From Elephas maximus indicus (Eukaryota; Chordata; Mammalia; Proboscidea; Elephantidae): a stretch of DNA of 64,000 bases. The notes under the pieces were generated by a model, which ran no database searches, was not told the origin of the DNA, and saw only the letters and a program-made list of their open reading frames with translations. Below, one piece after another: positions 19,549 through 30,094 of this stretch. The stretch covers positions 203,633,293 to 203,697,292 of the forward strand of contig NC_064819.1 of the NCBI RefSeq assembly GCF_024166365.1, given 5' to 3'. Both the position numbers and the translations under genes were made by a program. The stretch's first letter is position 1. Each line of letters begins with the position of its first letter.

Positions 19549-20271
19549 GTAAAATGTGGTACCTATTCATTGTGGAATACTACACAATAGTTAGAAGCAA
19601 CGAACTTAATGTTTTTATAGTAACATGGATAGGTTTTTTTTTTTTTTTTTGTAAACTTAATAGTGTGGAAAAAAAAAAAAACAAAGAAGTCTAAGGCCAG
19701 TTCACTTCCCTAAAAGAGGATTATGTGACCTCGCCCAATTCCATGCAACTCGAAGTGCCTAATAATAGACGGGTTATATTTCCTCATCTCAGGAGCCCTG
19801 GTGGTACAGTGGTTAAGCACTCAGCTGCTAATCAAAAGGTCAGCAGTTTGAGTTCAGTGCAAGAAAGATACGGCAGCCTGCTTCCATAAAGATGACAGCC
19901 TTGGAAACCTATGGGGCAGTTCTACTCTGTCCTCTAGAGTTGACTCGAAGGCCTTTTTTTTTTTAACTTCTTTGTCCCATTGTTGAGCTTATACATATGA
20001 CTTGTTTTGACTTATGGAATGGAAGCAGGTATGACAAATGCCAAGTCCAAGCAGAAGTTTTAAAAGGCATCACAAGTTCTGTTAACTGTTTTGCCATTCC
20101 CTTTTGTAAGAAAATAGCTTGTTCCCCAAAAGTGTCTGCTCCTTCAACCTGGGTTCTAGAGGGAGAAGATGGAGGAGGACAGCCTAAGCCTCCAACGCAC
20201 AATCACTAACATGTAGTGTAAGTAAGAAATAAATGTTGCCATAAACCGTTAAAAAAAAAAAAAAAACTTCA
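19549..20271 (+). mobile_element. Composite retroelement insertion ending in poly(A)
   Basis: It interrupts a MIR, ends in an A15-type tail at about 20251-20266, and is bordered by ATGATCTA on both sides (about 19540-19547 and 20272-20279), a likely target-site duplication. The left part has the L1-like phrase CATTGTGGAATACTACACAA. The right part (19980-20250) was not assigned. Confidence 0.5.
19793..19967 (+). mobile_element. AfroSINE
   Basis: Plus-orientation copy with head GGAGCCCTGGTGGTACAGTG, the central CCATAAAGATGACAGCC block and a short tail. It is nested in the composite insertion around it. Confidence 0.92.
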
Positions 20272-20430
20272 TGATCTATTATTAAGATTCTATTTTTGCT
20301 GATGAGAGAAACAGAAACACAGAGGGGTTAAATCGTTTGCTCAAGATCACACCAAGAAGCACTGAAGTTGGGATTCAAACTCTGGCACTCTTACTCAAGA
20401 GTTCATAACAGTAACCACAACACATCCTAC
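20272..20430 (-). mobile_element. MIR SINE, right half
   Basis: AACACAGAGGGGTTAAATCG and GGGATTCAAACTCTGGCACT are MIR blocks in reverse orientation, completing the MIR at 19463. Confidence 0.8.
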
Positions 20431-22540
20431 ACCGTTGAACAGTTTCCTTCTGCTCCACACACGGCTCCTTGGAAAGCATGGCCAACTCGTCTGCTGGGTC
20501 AGCTCTCACATGAGTCCAGTTAACTGAAAGTGATGTGGTATAGGAAATGGAGGATTGTGGCTACCTACCTGTTCTAAGATGGAGGGAATGAATCCCAAGT
20601 TTGATTTTGAGAAGTCTGAGTTGGAGAGTAGGTGGTGGGGTATCGATAACAGCTTTAGAGTGGCAACTGGACAAAAAAGGACCTCTGTCCTCCTGATGGG
20701 ATAAGTTTCAATGAGACCTTTAAAATGGCCCTCCCTCTACCTAATTTTTGGGGAGCACAAATTGTATTCATTCTCCCAACACACATTTGATCGTGCTTGT
20801 AGTACTCAAGTAACTCTGTTAAGAATTGAATGTCCTGGAAATTATTTTAGGGAGTAGGGGGAGATAGCTAAGGAGTTGGGGACACTGACTTGAGATATGA
20901 GGCTACCTGTCTGTACATTTTTCTCACCTTTCTCTGCCCAAGGGTGTTAGGTTTTTATTTGCATCCTGGCACAGGACAACCAGAGTCTGAAAGAGGATCT
21001 TCATTTGATGGCGTAAAAAGTTCTGATTGGCCAACTCTATTTGGGTTAATCAGTCAAGAATGTCAATAGTTCCTGTTATGCTGAGGTCATTATTGATCAA
21101 ACTTCAGCACACGAAAAGCAAAAATAGTTATTGTGAATGACAGTTACAGGAAGGCTGATTCTGTGGCTGAACATCTACGAGAATCATAATAGGCTTCTTA
21201 TGAAGCCAGACTTTGTATAAGATTTTTATGTTTAATGTGCTTCAAGGTTATGCAAGATTTAGGCCAGAGGACAATTTTAAGTTCTTATGATTGCACCTCT
21301 GTCCTTTCCAAAGCTTAGTTCCATTTCTACTCCCATTGGTGGCGTTTTGGAACTCTTCACTGGGTGTAAGATGACTTGCATTACTGAGAAAGTCACCATT
21401 TTCGTAGTTAGGACCTGAGAAAATGAGATCAATCTCCACTTAAAGGATTTCCATGTATCTGTAGATTTTTACTAAACGATTTACCTCTAATAGCAAGAGA
21501 CAAAGTCTACCATGAATACACTGGCCAACCTGTATCAGATGGAAACTTTACATGTAGACAGATCACGTAACCTTATATCATCTTTTTCTTTTTTGTTAGA
21601 TAATGCCACAATTTGGGAGACAAAACAATTATTTCTAGATATAAATACAATAGTGTTTTGATTTTGAAGAAAAAATATAAAGGTATGTTTTTCTTTGCTT
21701 TTTAAAGCTATGTAACTAGGTCCTCCCTTTCCTTCTAATATTAATTTAATGATCTGATTTTATATATTCTCTGAAATATTGAAATATTTTTTAGGTCTAT
21801 ATGATTTCATGTTATGAATAGTTTTCTTTCTATACGTGGGATACAAGCTATTACTGCCTCTGAATAAGTATTGATACACCACTTTATAGTGATTACTACA
21901 ACCCCAGAAATTTGTACTGGATTTTAAAAAAGTGGTGAGTCATGAGAAAACGTAAAGAAACAATGCATAATTTTGAAAATATAAGGACAAATTTAAATCT
22001 TCCCCTTTGGGATGCATTTCCAAGTGGCTAATGCTTGCAAAATAATAATTTTTGCTTGAAGGTAATCTAGACATTTTGAGGATTCCAAGGCTAGACTTTA
22101 ATTTTCGTGTTAAAAGGAGAATTCAGGTAAAAGGCCTGGGAGAATACCAAGGAGTTACATTTTCCTTACTGGCAAAAAAACCCCAAAAAACAAAAAACAG
22201 GTGCCCAGCTAAATTTGTGGCCCTTGCAAAAGAAACCGTATTAGTTTAACCACTTCGTTATCTGACTTCCTCTAAGCAAAGAACATTATTTGTGTTGCCA
22301 ATAACAGTGCTGAGAAAAACACACATTCTGAAAGTGTGGGGAAAATCACCCTACCTTGAAATCCTAATTTAAGAGAATGCTAGAGACCACTGCAGTACCT
22401 GTAATTCAAACAGAAAGGTGTGCAAAAACAAACAACTCAAGTTTCAAAGCCTAAAGACAAAAATAATAAGAAAGAGCCTAAACTTGTGCAGCCTGTTTGC
22501 TTATTGTCTGAACAGAATGCATGAGAGATCCTAAGCCTGA
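20431..22540. other. Long intron stretch without recognised feature
   Basis: Two kilobases of AT-rich sequence. Only short open frames such as 21248-21439 (minus) and 22052-22249 (plus) occur, with no motif. Ancient unrecognised repeats are possible. Confidence 0.45.
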
Positions 22541-22544
22541 CAAA

Positions 22545-22655
22545 CAATAGCATGGGTGGTAGGATTATGGGTGATTAATTTCCTTCCTTTCTCTATTTTC
22601 CATTTTTCCCCTTACCATTTATACACTACTTTTATATTATATGTGTGTTTTTTTA
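22545..22655 (+). mobile_element. Old L1 3' tail fragment
   Basis: GGTAGGATTATGGGTGATTA followed by a T/C-rich run is the familiar 3' terminal phrase of old L1 elements. Confidence 0.5.
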
Positions 22656-23329
22656 AATAAGCTTTTTTTAAATTATCCGTTTTTTCTCCAACTATGTACC
22701 CATATATGTAGATGCCAACTGATCATGCCAGCCCTGTCTGTTGATACTCACTCAAAAAGACGCTGAACGTGAAAACCTAGGCAATTCCACCAGATTTCAG
22801 GACAAGCTAAACCTCAGTAATTTCTTACTTCTTAACAAAGTGATGTTTATCTTTAACTTCTATTTCTATCAAGGATGTGGGCTAATTACTCCTAATATTT
22901 AACTCTAAACTATACTAAGAAGCTACACAGTAAATTAAAAAAGTAAAATATTCTCTGATGTTGGTTGCCATTGAGTGGAAATATTCCATTCACTGGGACA
23001 TGTTTTCCATAGGAAATGATAGAGATATTTTATTAAAATTATTTCAGGAGCTGGAAAAAGGGCTATAATAATAAAATCCATATTGTAAAGAGTTCGTTTA
23101 CAGGCTTATAAGTTTGCATATGAGCGAAAGGATAGCTGTGAAGTTTCATTAACTGGTGTTTCCACTTAACAGAGTTGAAGGCATGTAGGAAAAATTTCTG
23201 TTAGAATGCTGATACGCTGAAGAAGGAAAGGCATGCTGCAATGTAGACTCTACATGTGAAACAGCCATACCACGTGGATCCAAATTCTAAGAAAACTAGT
23301 CAGCTAGAACTTTTAACTTCCTAAACCTA

Positions 23330-24520
23330 AAGGACACAAATTTTAAAGAATATAGAACCTACTCTGGACACATCATAGTCAAACCAATTAAAACAACAAC
23401 GGTTAAAACAACAAAAAAATTAAAACAGGCAGTAAAAGCCAACACATTACGATCAGCGGAGCAAGGATTTGAACAAGAGTTACCGAAATCTATCAAACAC
23501 TGTAGAGGCCAGAAGACCGCAGATCAACATTTTTAAAGTGAGAGAAAAAAAGAAGTCCGCCCAGAATTTCATGTCAGCGAAAGTATCCTTCAATAATGAA
23601 ATAAATATTTTTTTTATTTATAAGGACATATCATACAAATAAAAGAAAACTAAAATATTTTATTGCCAGAAGATGTGTATTATAAGATATGCTAAAGGAA
23701 GTTTTTCAGGCAGAAGGGAAATGATACCAGAGGTAGACTTGGATTATCAGGAAGAAATGATGAGCTACAAATGGCAAACATCTGAGTAAATATGGAAGAG
23801 TGTTTTTCTCTTATTTCATTTTGTACAGTAGGATTTATTACATATGTAAAGGTATTATACATGACAACCATAAAGTAAAGAATGGGAGATGTGAGATAAA
23901 TGCACTGCTACAGTTTCAAGGTTTCTACAATGGTTTGTGGAAGTTAAATTTATTTATTAAAATCTCTGAAACCACCATTAAAAATGGAATACAAAGAGGT
24001 TAACTAATAAAATTGATTTCTAAAAAAACATTTAAATAATCTTAGAGAACTCAGGAAAGAAAGAAAAGGCAAACAAAGAAGAGAAGGGACATATACAAAA
24101 CAAATAACAAGATGGCAGATTTAAATCTAACCCTGCCAATAATTATGTTAAGTGTAAATGGCCTAAACACCTCAAATTAAAACACTACAACAAAAGAGAT
24201 TGTCAGATAGGATTTAAAAGGAAAATCTATCTATATGATGTCTATAAGAGAAACACTTAAACAATAAGATACAGATAGGTTGAAAGTAACTGTGAGGACA
24301 GGAATAAATGGCTGAATCTGTTATATTAATATCTGAAAAAAAATAGACTTCAATGGCTTTTATCAGAGATAAAGAGGGACATTTCAAAATGATAAAGGGT
24401 AATTCATCAGGAAAATATAAACGTTTATGTACCTAATAACAGAGTTTCCAAATCTATGAAGCAAAAGGACAGAATTAAAAGAATCATGGGACAATTCCAC
24501 CAGCATAGGTGGAGATTTTC
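23330..24520 (+). mobile_element. Ancient L1 fragment (region before ORF2)
   Basis: A chain of phrases matches old L1 (L1M-type) sequence in order: CACATCATAGTCAAACCAAT, GCCCAGAATTTCATGTCAGC, GGCAGAAGGGAAATGATACC, then AGACTTCAATGGCTTTTATC and CTATGAAGCAAAAGGACAGA. All frames are interrupted. Confidence 0.7.
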
Positions 24521-24751
24521 TTTTTTTTTAATCTCAGTAATTGGTAGAATAACTAGGGGGAAAAAATCACTTAAGACATAGGCCCTAGTCTAGGAGTTGG
24601 TTATTGAGGAGTATCTTCACTAGATGAGCTGCTGCAGAAGGGGCACTCTCTCTTTGTAATCCCATTCACTGATGATAGAAAAATAATAAAAAGGTTTTAA
24701 TAAATGAGTAGGTCTGAGGTATTCCTATTACTATTTTTCTGTATGTTCTGT

Positions 24752-24882
24752 GGAGCTCATGGGTGGTATAAATATTTCCTGGGCTTGGCTGCTAAAGATT
24801 AGATGTTCAAATTGACCCAGAGGTGCCTCAGAAAAAAGGCCTGGCAATCTACTTCCCAAAAATCAGCCATTCAAAACCCTAC
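24752..24882 (+). mobile_element. AfroSINE, left part (split)
   Basis: The head (CTCATGGGTGGTATAAATAT) and central part (GAAAAAAGGCCTGGCAATCT) are interrupted after CATTCAAAACCCTACAGAG by the RPL35A pseudogene. The tail resumes at about 25315. Confidence 0.8.
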
Positions 24883-25312
24883 AGAGGCTTTCCTCTTTCC
24901 GGCATCTTGGAGCCTGTGGAGACCTACTGGGAACAGAACTTCTAAACTGGCAAATATGCCTAGAAAGCCATGGTCCAAGGCCATTTACGTTGGCTATAAA
25001 CGTAGCCTCTGAAACCAGAGGGATCACACTTTTCTTCTTAAAATTGAAGGTGGTTATGTCTGAGACAAAATTGAATTCTATTTCCACAAAAGATGTGCTT
25101 ATATGTACAAAACAAAGAACAACACAATGACTCCTGGTGACAAACCTAACAAAACCAAGCCATCTGGGAAAAAGTAACTCGTGCCCACAGAAACAGTGGC
25201 ATGGTTTGTGCCAAATTCTGAAGCAACCTTCCTGCTAAGGCCATTGGACACAGAATCTATGTGATGCTGTACTCCTCAAGGATTTAAACTTATTAAAATT
25301 AAATAAATAAAT
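24883..25312 (+). pseudogene. RPL35A: RPL35A processed pseudogene
   Basis: An intronless copy of the mRNA for ribosomal protein eL33 (RPL35A), inserted in the sense direction. It has the 5' UTR (GGCATCTTGGAGCCTGTGGA), an initiator region giving KPWSKAIYVGYKRSL, and then, after a stop replacing an arginine codon, the rest in the same frame: [31 protein letters not shown] and NKTKPSGKK. It loses the frame by small deletions near the end and has an A-rich tail with AATAAATAAAT. Stops and frameshifts make it non-coding. The functional protein is about 110 residues and sits in the large ribosomal subunit; the intact gene is elsewhere in the genome. Confidence 0.9.
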
Positions 25313-25400
25313 TTGTGCCTATGGGGCACAGTTCTACTCTGACACATACGCGGTCCCCATGAGTTGCAGCGGACTTGATGGCAAATGATTTTTTCATATG
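25313..25400 (+). mobile_element. AfroSINE, right part (split)
   Basis: GCACAGTTCTACTCTGACAC and CGGACTTGATGGCAAATGAT are the SINE tail completing the copy that starts at 24752. Confidence 0.82.
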
Positions 25401-26035
25401 GTCTTTCTTCACTCATGTTATCTGGTAACCTAATTTCCCCAACTCCGAAAAGTAACTGAGCATCATTCTCTGGGATGGTCCTTTCCTGATTGCCTTCCTT
25501 CATCCCATTCCATTCACTTTGTATAACCTCAAAAATTATTTATTTCTTCAATTGTAACTTATCATTCTATATTGTTTCTTCATAACACATGTACTGTAGA
25601 TCTTAATAGCAATGTTAGCCAGTGGACGGCTTACTTATTTTATTTTACTACTAATGGAATAAAATGATGGCACAAATAGGCCAATTCACTTAGTGGCTTT
25701 TATATTTGATCAAAAGACATAAAACAAGATGAAATAATTTTTTTTTGACAGATGAAATTGATAATAAGTTTAGACCCTAAACCTGGTGTTTGAAAAAGAA
25801 GGCATCAGAGAGTTTTCATTTCCCTCCTCAACCCTTTCCTGCTTCTGCTAATAGGTCTGGTATCTGACTCTCTTTTATGAAGAAAAGATAAAAGCAAGGA
25901 TTTTAGCCCACCCTGCTTCTCACAGGAGAGCGTATTCTTCCTTGGAAGTGTGTTACGGAACCACGTACACAGGCTCTTGATCTTAGTATTTTCTGGATAT
26001 GTCAGCTGTCTTCTAGCTTATTAAAAAAAAAAAGC
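25401..26035. other. Intron stretch without recognised feature
   Basis: No exon or repeat recognised. Confidence 0.45.
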
Positions 26036-26039
26036 TTAT

Positions 26040-26178
26040 TAACTCATCTCTAAAATGGACATATGGATAGGCTGCCCCTCCTATTTCACAGTGTTGCTGA
26101 AAAGACTAAATTAGATAATTTTTGTGAACTCACTTTGTAAAACCGTGAGGCATAATACAAATATTAGGTATCATCACT
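26040..26178 (+). mobile_element. MIR SINE
   Basis: CATCTCTAAAATGGACATAT followed by GTGTTGCTGAAAAGACTAAA and the terminal ATTAGGTATCATC fits the MIR 3' half. Confidence 0.55.
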
Positions 26179-26766
26179 TGTTCTCAAGATCCTATTTAAT
26201 TAGAAAAGGTGAAAGCTCTATTATCGCTCTTTTAATTATTTTAGCTCCTTTTGCTTAACCTCCCTTTTATTTATAGTGTCTTTACTTTTTCAATTAGGCT
26301 GGTAGAGTTTTGCAAAAATAAAAGGTGAAAACATGTCCTCATCTCCTATAAGAACATACTCTTCCCTTCTTTGAGACTAATTTTTGATTATATGACATGA
26401 AGTGTATTTGCCAATTTAAGAGTGTGGCATTCCTCTGGTTCTGATTAGATTTATACTCTTGGATCCCATGGAACAAGTCATGCCTACCTTTCCATAAATA
26501 TTCTGAAGTATAATTTACCTTAGGTCTTTTAAGTCCCTCTTTCTCCTGGAAGAAAAAAATTGGACTAGTATAGTTGTCCATCTTATTCTACTCCTCTGTC
26601 CCTCATTCCTGGAAATGGACTCATTCCCCTTTTGTCTCCAACACTTGAATGCACTTCACAGTTGATAAAGGTGCACCCAATGGTTTATATGCTGAAAAAG
26701 AAGACATAATACTTTGATATCTAAAGTGTATGTATCAGGTGCAGTTTTATTGATTGTGAAGTTTAT

Positions 26767-27828
26767 TGTGGTACAGTGGATCGCTTTTATATGCCCTTTC
26801 TCTCCATGGCCTTATAACTCCCACCAAATGACTGGGTGGGACTATGAAAATGAGGTGTTTGTGGCCCACCAAGGGGATTGGATAGCTTTCTAATAATACC
26901 AGTAAGGTGCATGGCACACTTATGGAGGTGGGACCATGCAAATAATGTGTATGGAACCCTAATGAGGGGACTGGCCCATTTTGCCATCCTGCTAGACTTA
27001 AAATGAGCCAACCCAGAGGCCTACAGAAGGGAGCTCACTACCACCAAGAAGAAGAGCCAGAAGTGGAGCATGCAGCCCCTGCACTGAGAACCTCTTAGAC
27101 CCTGGAGACAGAGAGAGAGAGTTGTAACACCAGAGATGGCACGAGAGAGTGAAAGCAGCAAAAGAGAAACAGTGGCAGCAGAACCAGGAGATGGGCGCAA
27201 GACGGCACGGTGGGCTTCCTGACTCAAGGGGCAAGGTGGTTACAGTAGGTTTGCTGCCCCATAGAGTCAGAGAGCTGAGTGACTTCTGGCAGGAGGCTTC
27301 CAGGCAGTTGTTGACAGAGCTAGGCTCAGTGACCCGCAGAGGTAGAGGACTGAGTGTCTTCGGATAGCAGGCTTCCTGGAGGAGTGGGGTACCTCTGGGC
27401 ATGTGTGGAGGAGTTAACAGCTTTGTAACACTTGTCCGAGCAGGGCAGAGGCCAGCCTGAGGGGCCCATGGGCCAAAGGAGGGGCCAGCCTGTGGGCACA
27501 GCCGGGGAGTTGTCCTAACCAAAGAACTGTATCTTGAATCATTCCTGATCCTGAATTGTAACCTGTTATTCTCCTAATGAACCTCGTAATCGTGAGTGTG
27601 GTCTGTGAGTTCTGTGTGGCCATTGCAATGAATTATCGAACCCAGAAGAGCAGAAGAGAGTGCTGTGGGAGGGAGGGCTAGTGTCAGAGTTAGTTAAAAA
27701 AATTGGAGAGAGGAGACATGCCTGACCTTCACCTCGTAGGAATCAGCCTTGGGCTGATGCTGATGGTGATTCTCTCCTCCCCCTCAAGAAGTAAGAGGAG
27801 ATCAGACCACCTCAGTGCCATTTTTACA
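26767..27828 (+). mobile_element. Solo LTR-like element, ERV family A
   Basis: About 1 kb with no coding content, opening GTGGATCGCTTTTATATGCC. It is a diverged sense copy of the element found inverted at 54037-54773. Shared blocks in order include TAACTCCCACC, AATGAGCCA, TGTGTGGCCATTGCAATGAA and a late CACCTCGTAGGAATCA. Length and termini suggest a retroviral solo LTR; no gag, pol or env remnant is attached. Antisense open frames up to 174 codons are by-products. Confidence 0.65.
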
Positions 27829-27959
27829 TCTATTCAAGTGTTGAACTAGGTAAAAACAAACAAAATTATTCCTCAAACCTCATCTTTTTTCTTTTTTGGA
27901 CTTTACTAGAGAACACATCCTATACATCATAGGGCCAGAGTGTATTTTTCCAATAATAC

Positions 27960-28035
27960 CTGAATCATCATTAGTCCAGAAGGTTCTTGGATCGGGCTTG
28001 GTCGGGATGTTGGCTTGATTGCATGGTTCTTTCAC
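27960..28035 (-). CDS. SGK1: SGK1 long-isoform internal coding exon
   Basis: On the minus strand, after an AAAG acceptor, this 76-base exon encodes VKEPCNQANIPTKPDPRTFW and TNDDS plus one base, then meets a GTATTA donor. It matches the last 25 residues of the extended N-terminus of the human long isoform (VREPCNHANIL...TNDDP as remembered). It ends one base into an alanine codon, in the same phase as the other first exons, so it joins the shared exon at 1881-1956 across about 26 kb. Protein-level conservation deep inside a repeat-filled intron argues that the long isoform is functional here. The preceding exon with the initiator was not found in the window and probably lies beyond 64 kb. Confidence 0.9.
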
Positions 28036-28154
28036 CTTTAAAACATAAGATGAAAAGAGGTGATGTGAAAGTGGCTGCACCATTTCAGTGATTTCAGGTC
28101 TATAGTTCTACAAGAGGGATTCCAAGACTAAAGCTTGCACATATGGTATGTCTG

Positions 28155-28270
28155 TGCCCTAATTAGGGTGACCAACCATTCTGATTTTACAGCACTGATT
28201 GTAGCACTGAACGTCCCATATCCTGGGAAACTCTTCTGTTCTGAAAAAATCAGGAGGCTTAGTCACTCCA
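28155..28270. mobile_element. Possible hAT-type MITE relic
   Basis: It begins TTAGGGTGACCAACCATTCT and ends with a weakly inverted counterpart (GGCTTAGTCACTCC), as in short non-autonomous hAT relics. The divergence is high. Confidence 0.35.
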
Positions 28271-28910
28271 GGCCTAATAAAGTTTTGCTGCCAGGACTCA
28301 AGGCTGGGTAAGCATACGGGGGCTAGAGTTCAGCCGCTACTTGCTTCAACGTCCCTAGGCTTTGTGTAATGTGCAAACTGCATAATTGTATGTAAAGGCC
28401 CTGAATGAGTGTGGAGATACTACACGAAAAGTGTTTTGAATCTGCACATAACAGAAATGGTACTTTTAGTATATATTGTTTGGGAAAATATACATTAATG
28501 AAGAGTTACTTCTAATTCAGTAGCTAATTAAAATGAATTCTTATTTTATAGTCATAACTGAATCTCCATGTTTTTAGATAGTAGCACATGTGTATATGGA
28601 ATATGTATATTTAACTTAGAGGCTCTGCCTTGTACAATCCAATTAACAAATTTTATACAATAAGTTTCAGGGAGAAGCAGTTACCCGTTTTGGGGGGCAT
28701 TTTTTATTACTGTGACTTGTGGCTTTGAAACTTACCTCAACCATGGGAATACACATTCTAGTGTTAAAAAGAATTTTCTATTTATATGTATTTTGTAGTG
28801 TTATCTTTGATCACTGTGAAATGTCTCTAGTCCATTTACTACTTGATGAATAAATTTTTTCCATTAGAGCAATAATCAAAGTACTTAATAATGTCATTAA
28901 TTGTTGAGTT
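28271..28910. other. Intron stretch without recognised feature
   Basis: AT-rich sequence. No exon or repeat recognised. Confidence 0.45.
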
Positions 28911-28918
28911 CAGCTGAC

Positions 28919-30083
28919 ATTTTTTTCCATAGCAAGACTTTATTGATGAAGGAAGCAGAACATCAATTTACATTGACAGCTTCTTCTCTTCTTGTGGGCT
29001 CATATGAAAGAACACACCACATTATGCTGAGTGAAATTAGTCAGTGGCAAAAGGACAAAATTGTACGAGACCACTATTATAACAATTCAGGAAAAGTTTT
29101 AAACACAGGAGAAAATATTCTTTGATGGTTACGGGGGTGGGGAGGGAGAGGGGAATTTACTAACCAGATGGTAGAGAATCATCTTAGGCAAAGGGAAGGG
29201 CAACACACAATACAGGGGAAGTCAGCACAAGTGGACTAAAGCAAAAGCTAAGAAGTTTCCTGAACACAACCAAACATTTTGAGGGACAGAGTAGCTGGAG
29301 CTATGGCCTAGGGACCATGGTTTTGGGGAACATCTAGGTCAACTGGGATAACAAAGTGTATTAAGAAAATGGTCTGCATCCCACTTTGGTGAGTGGCATC
29401 TAGGGTCTTAAAAACTTGCAAGTGGCCTTCTAAGATGCATCAACTGGTCCCAACCCACTTGGAGCAAAGGAGAATAAAGAATACCAAAGACACAAGGAAA
29501 ATACTAGCCCTAGAGATAAAAAAAAAAAAAAGAGATAAAAGGACCAGTTAAACCAGAGACTTCATCAGCCTGAGACCAGAAGAACTAGATGTTGCCTGGC
29601 TGCCATCGATGACCACCCTGACAGGAAACACAACAGAGAGAAAAGTGTGGAGCAGAACTCAAATTCGCGTAAAAAGACCAGACTTAATGGTCTGACTGTG
29701 ACTGGAGGAACTCCGGAAGCCATGGCCCCCAGATGCTCTGTTAACCCAGAACTAAAACCACTCCCGGAAGCCCACTCTGCAGACAAAGATTAGACTGGAC
29801 TATAAAGTATAAAATAATACTCGTGAGGAGTGTGCTTCTTAGTTCAAGTAGATACATGGGACCAGATGGGTGGCTCCTATCCTGAGGCAGGATGAGAAGG
29901 CAGAAAAGGACAGGAACTGGGTGAATGGACACAATAAACCCAGGGTGGAAAGGGGGAGTGTGTTGTCATATTATAGGTATTGCAACTAATGTCACATAGT
30001 AATATGTGTATAAATTTTTGTATGAGAAATTAACTTGAACTGTAAACTTTCACCTAAAGCACAATTAAAAAAAAAAAAGAACA
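28919..30083 (+). mobile_element. 5'-truncated L1 insertion (3' end and UTR)
   Basis: It carries an L1-type phrase (CTGAGTGAAATTAGTCAGTG), a G-rich UTR start near 29130, and a terminal ACTTGAACTGTAAACTTTCA before an A-tail at about 30066-30080. CAGCTGAC occurs on both sides (28911-28918 and 30084-30091), giving a clear target-site duplication. The same 3' end recurs at 46407-47040 and, diverged, at 57412-57823. Confidence 0.85.
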
Positions 30084-30094
30084 CAGCTGACTGT

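Noticed and set aside
26998..27522. A 174-codon minus-strand open frame
   Set aside because: It is antisense to an LTR-like element, has no domain, and the inverted copy at 54 kb does not preserve the frame.
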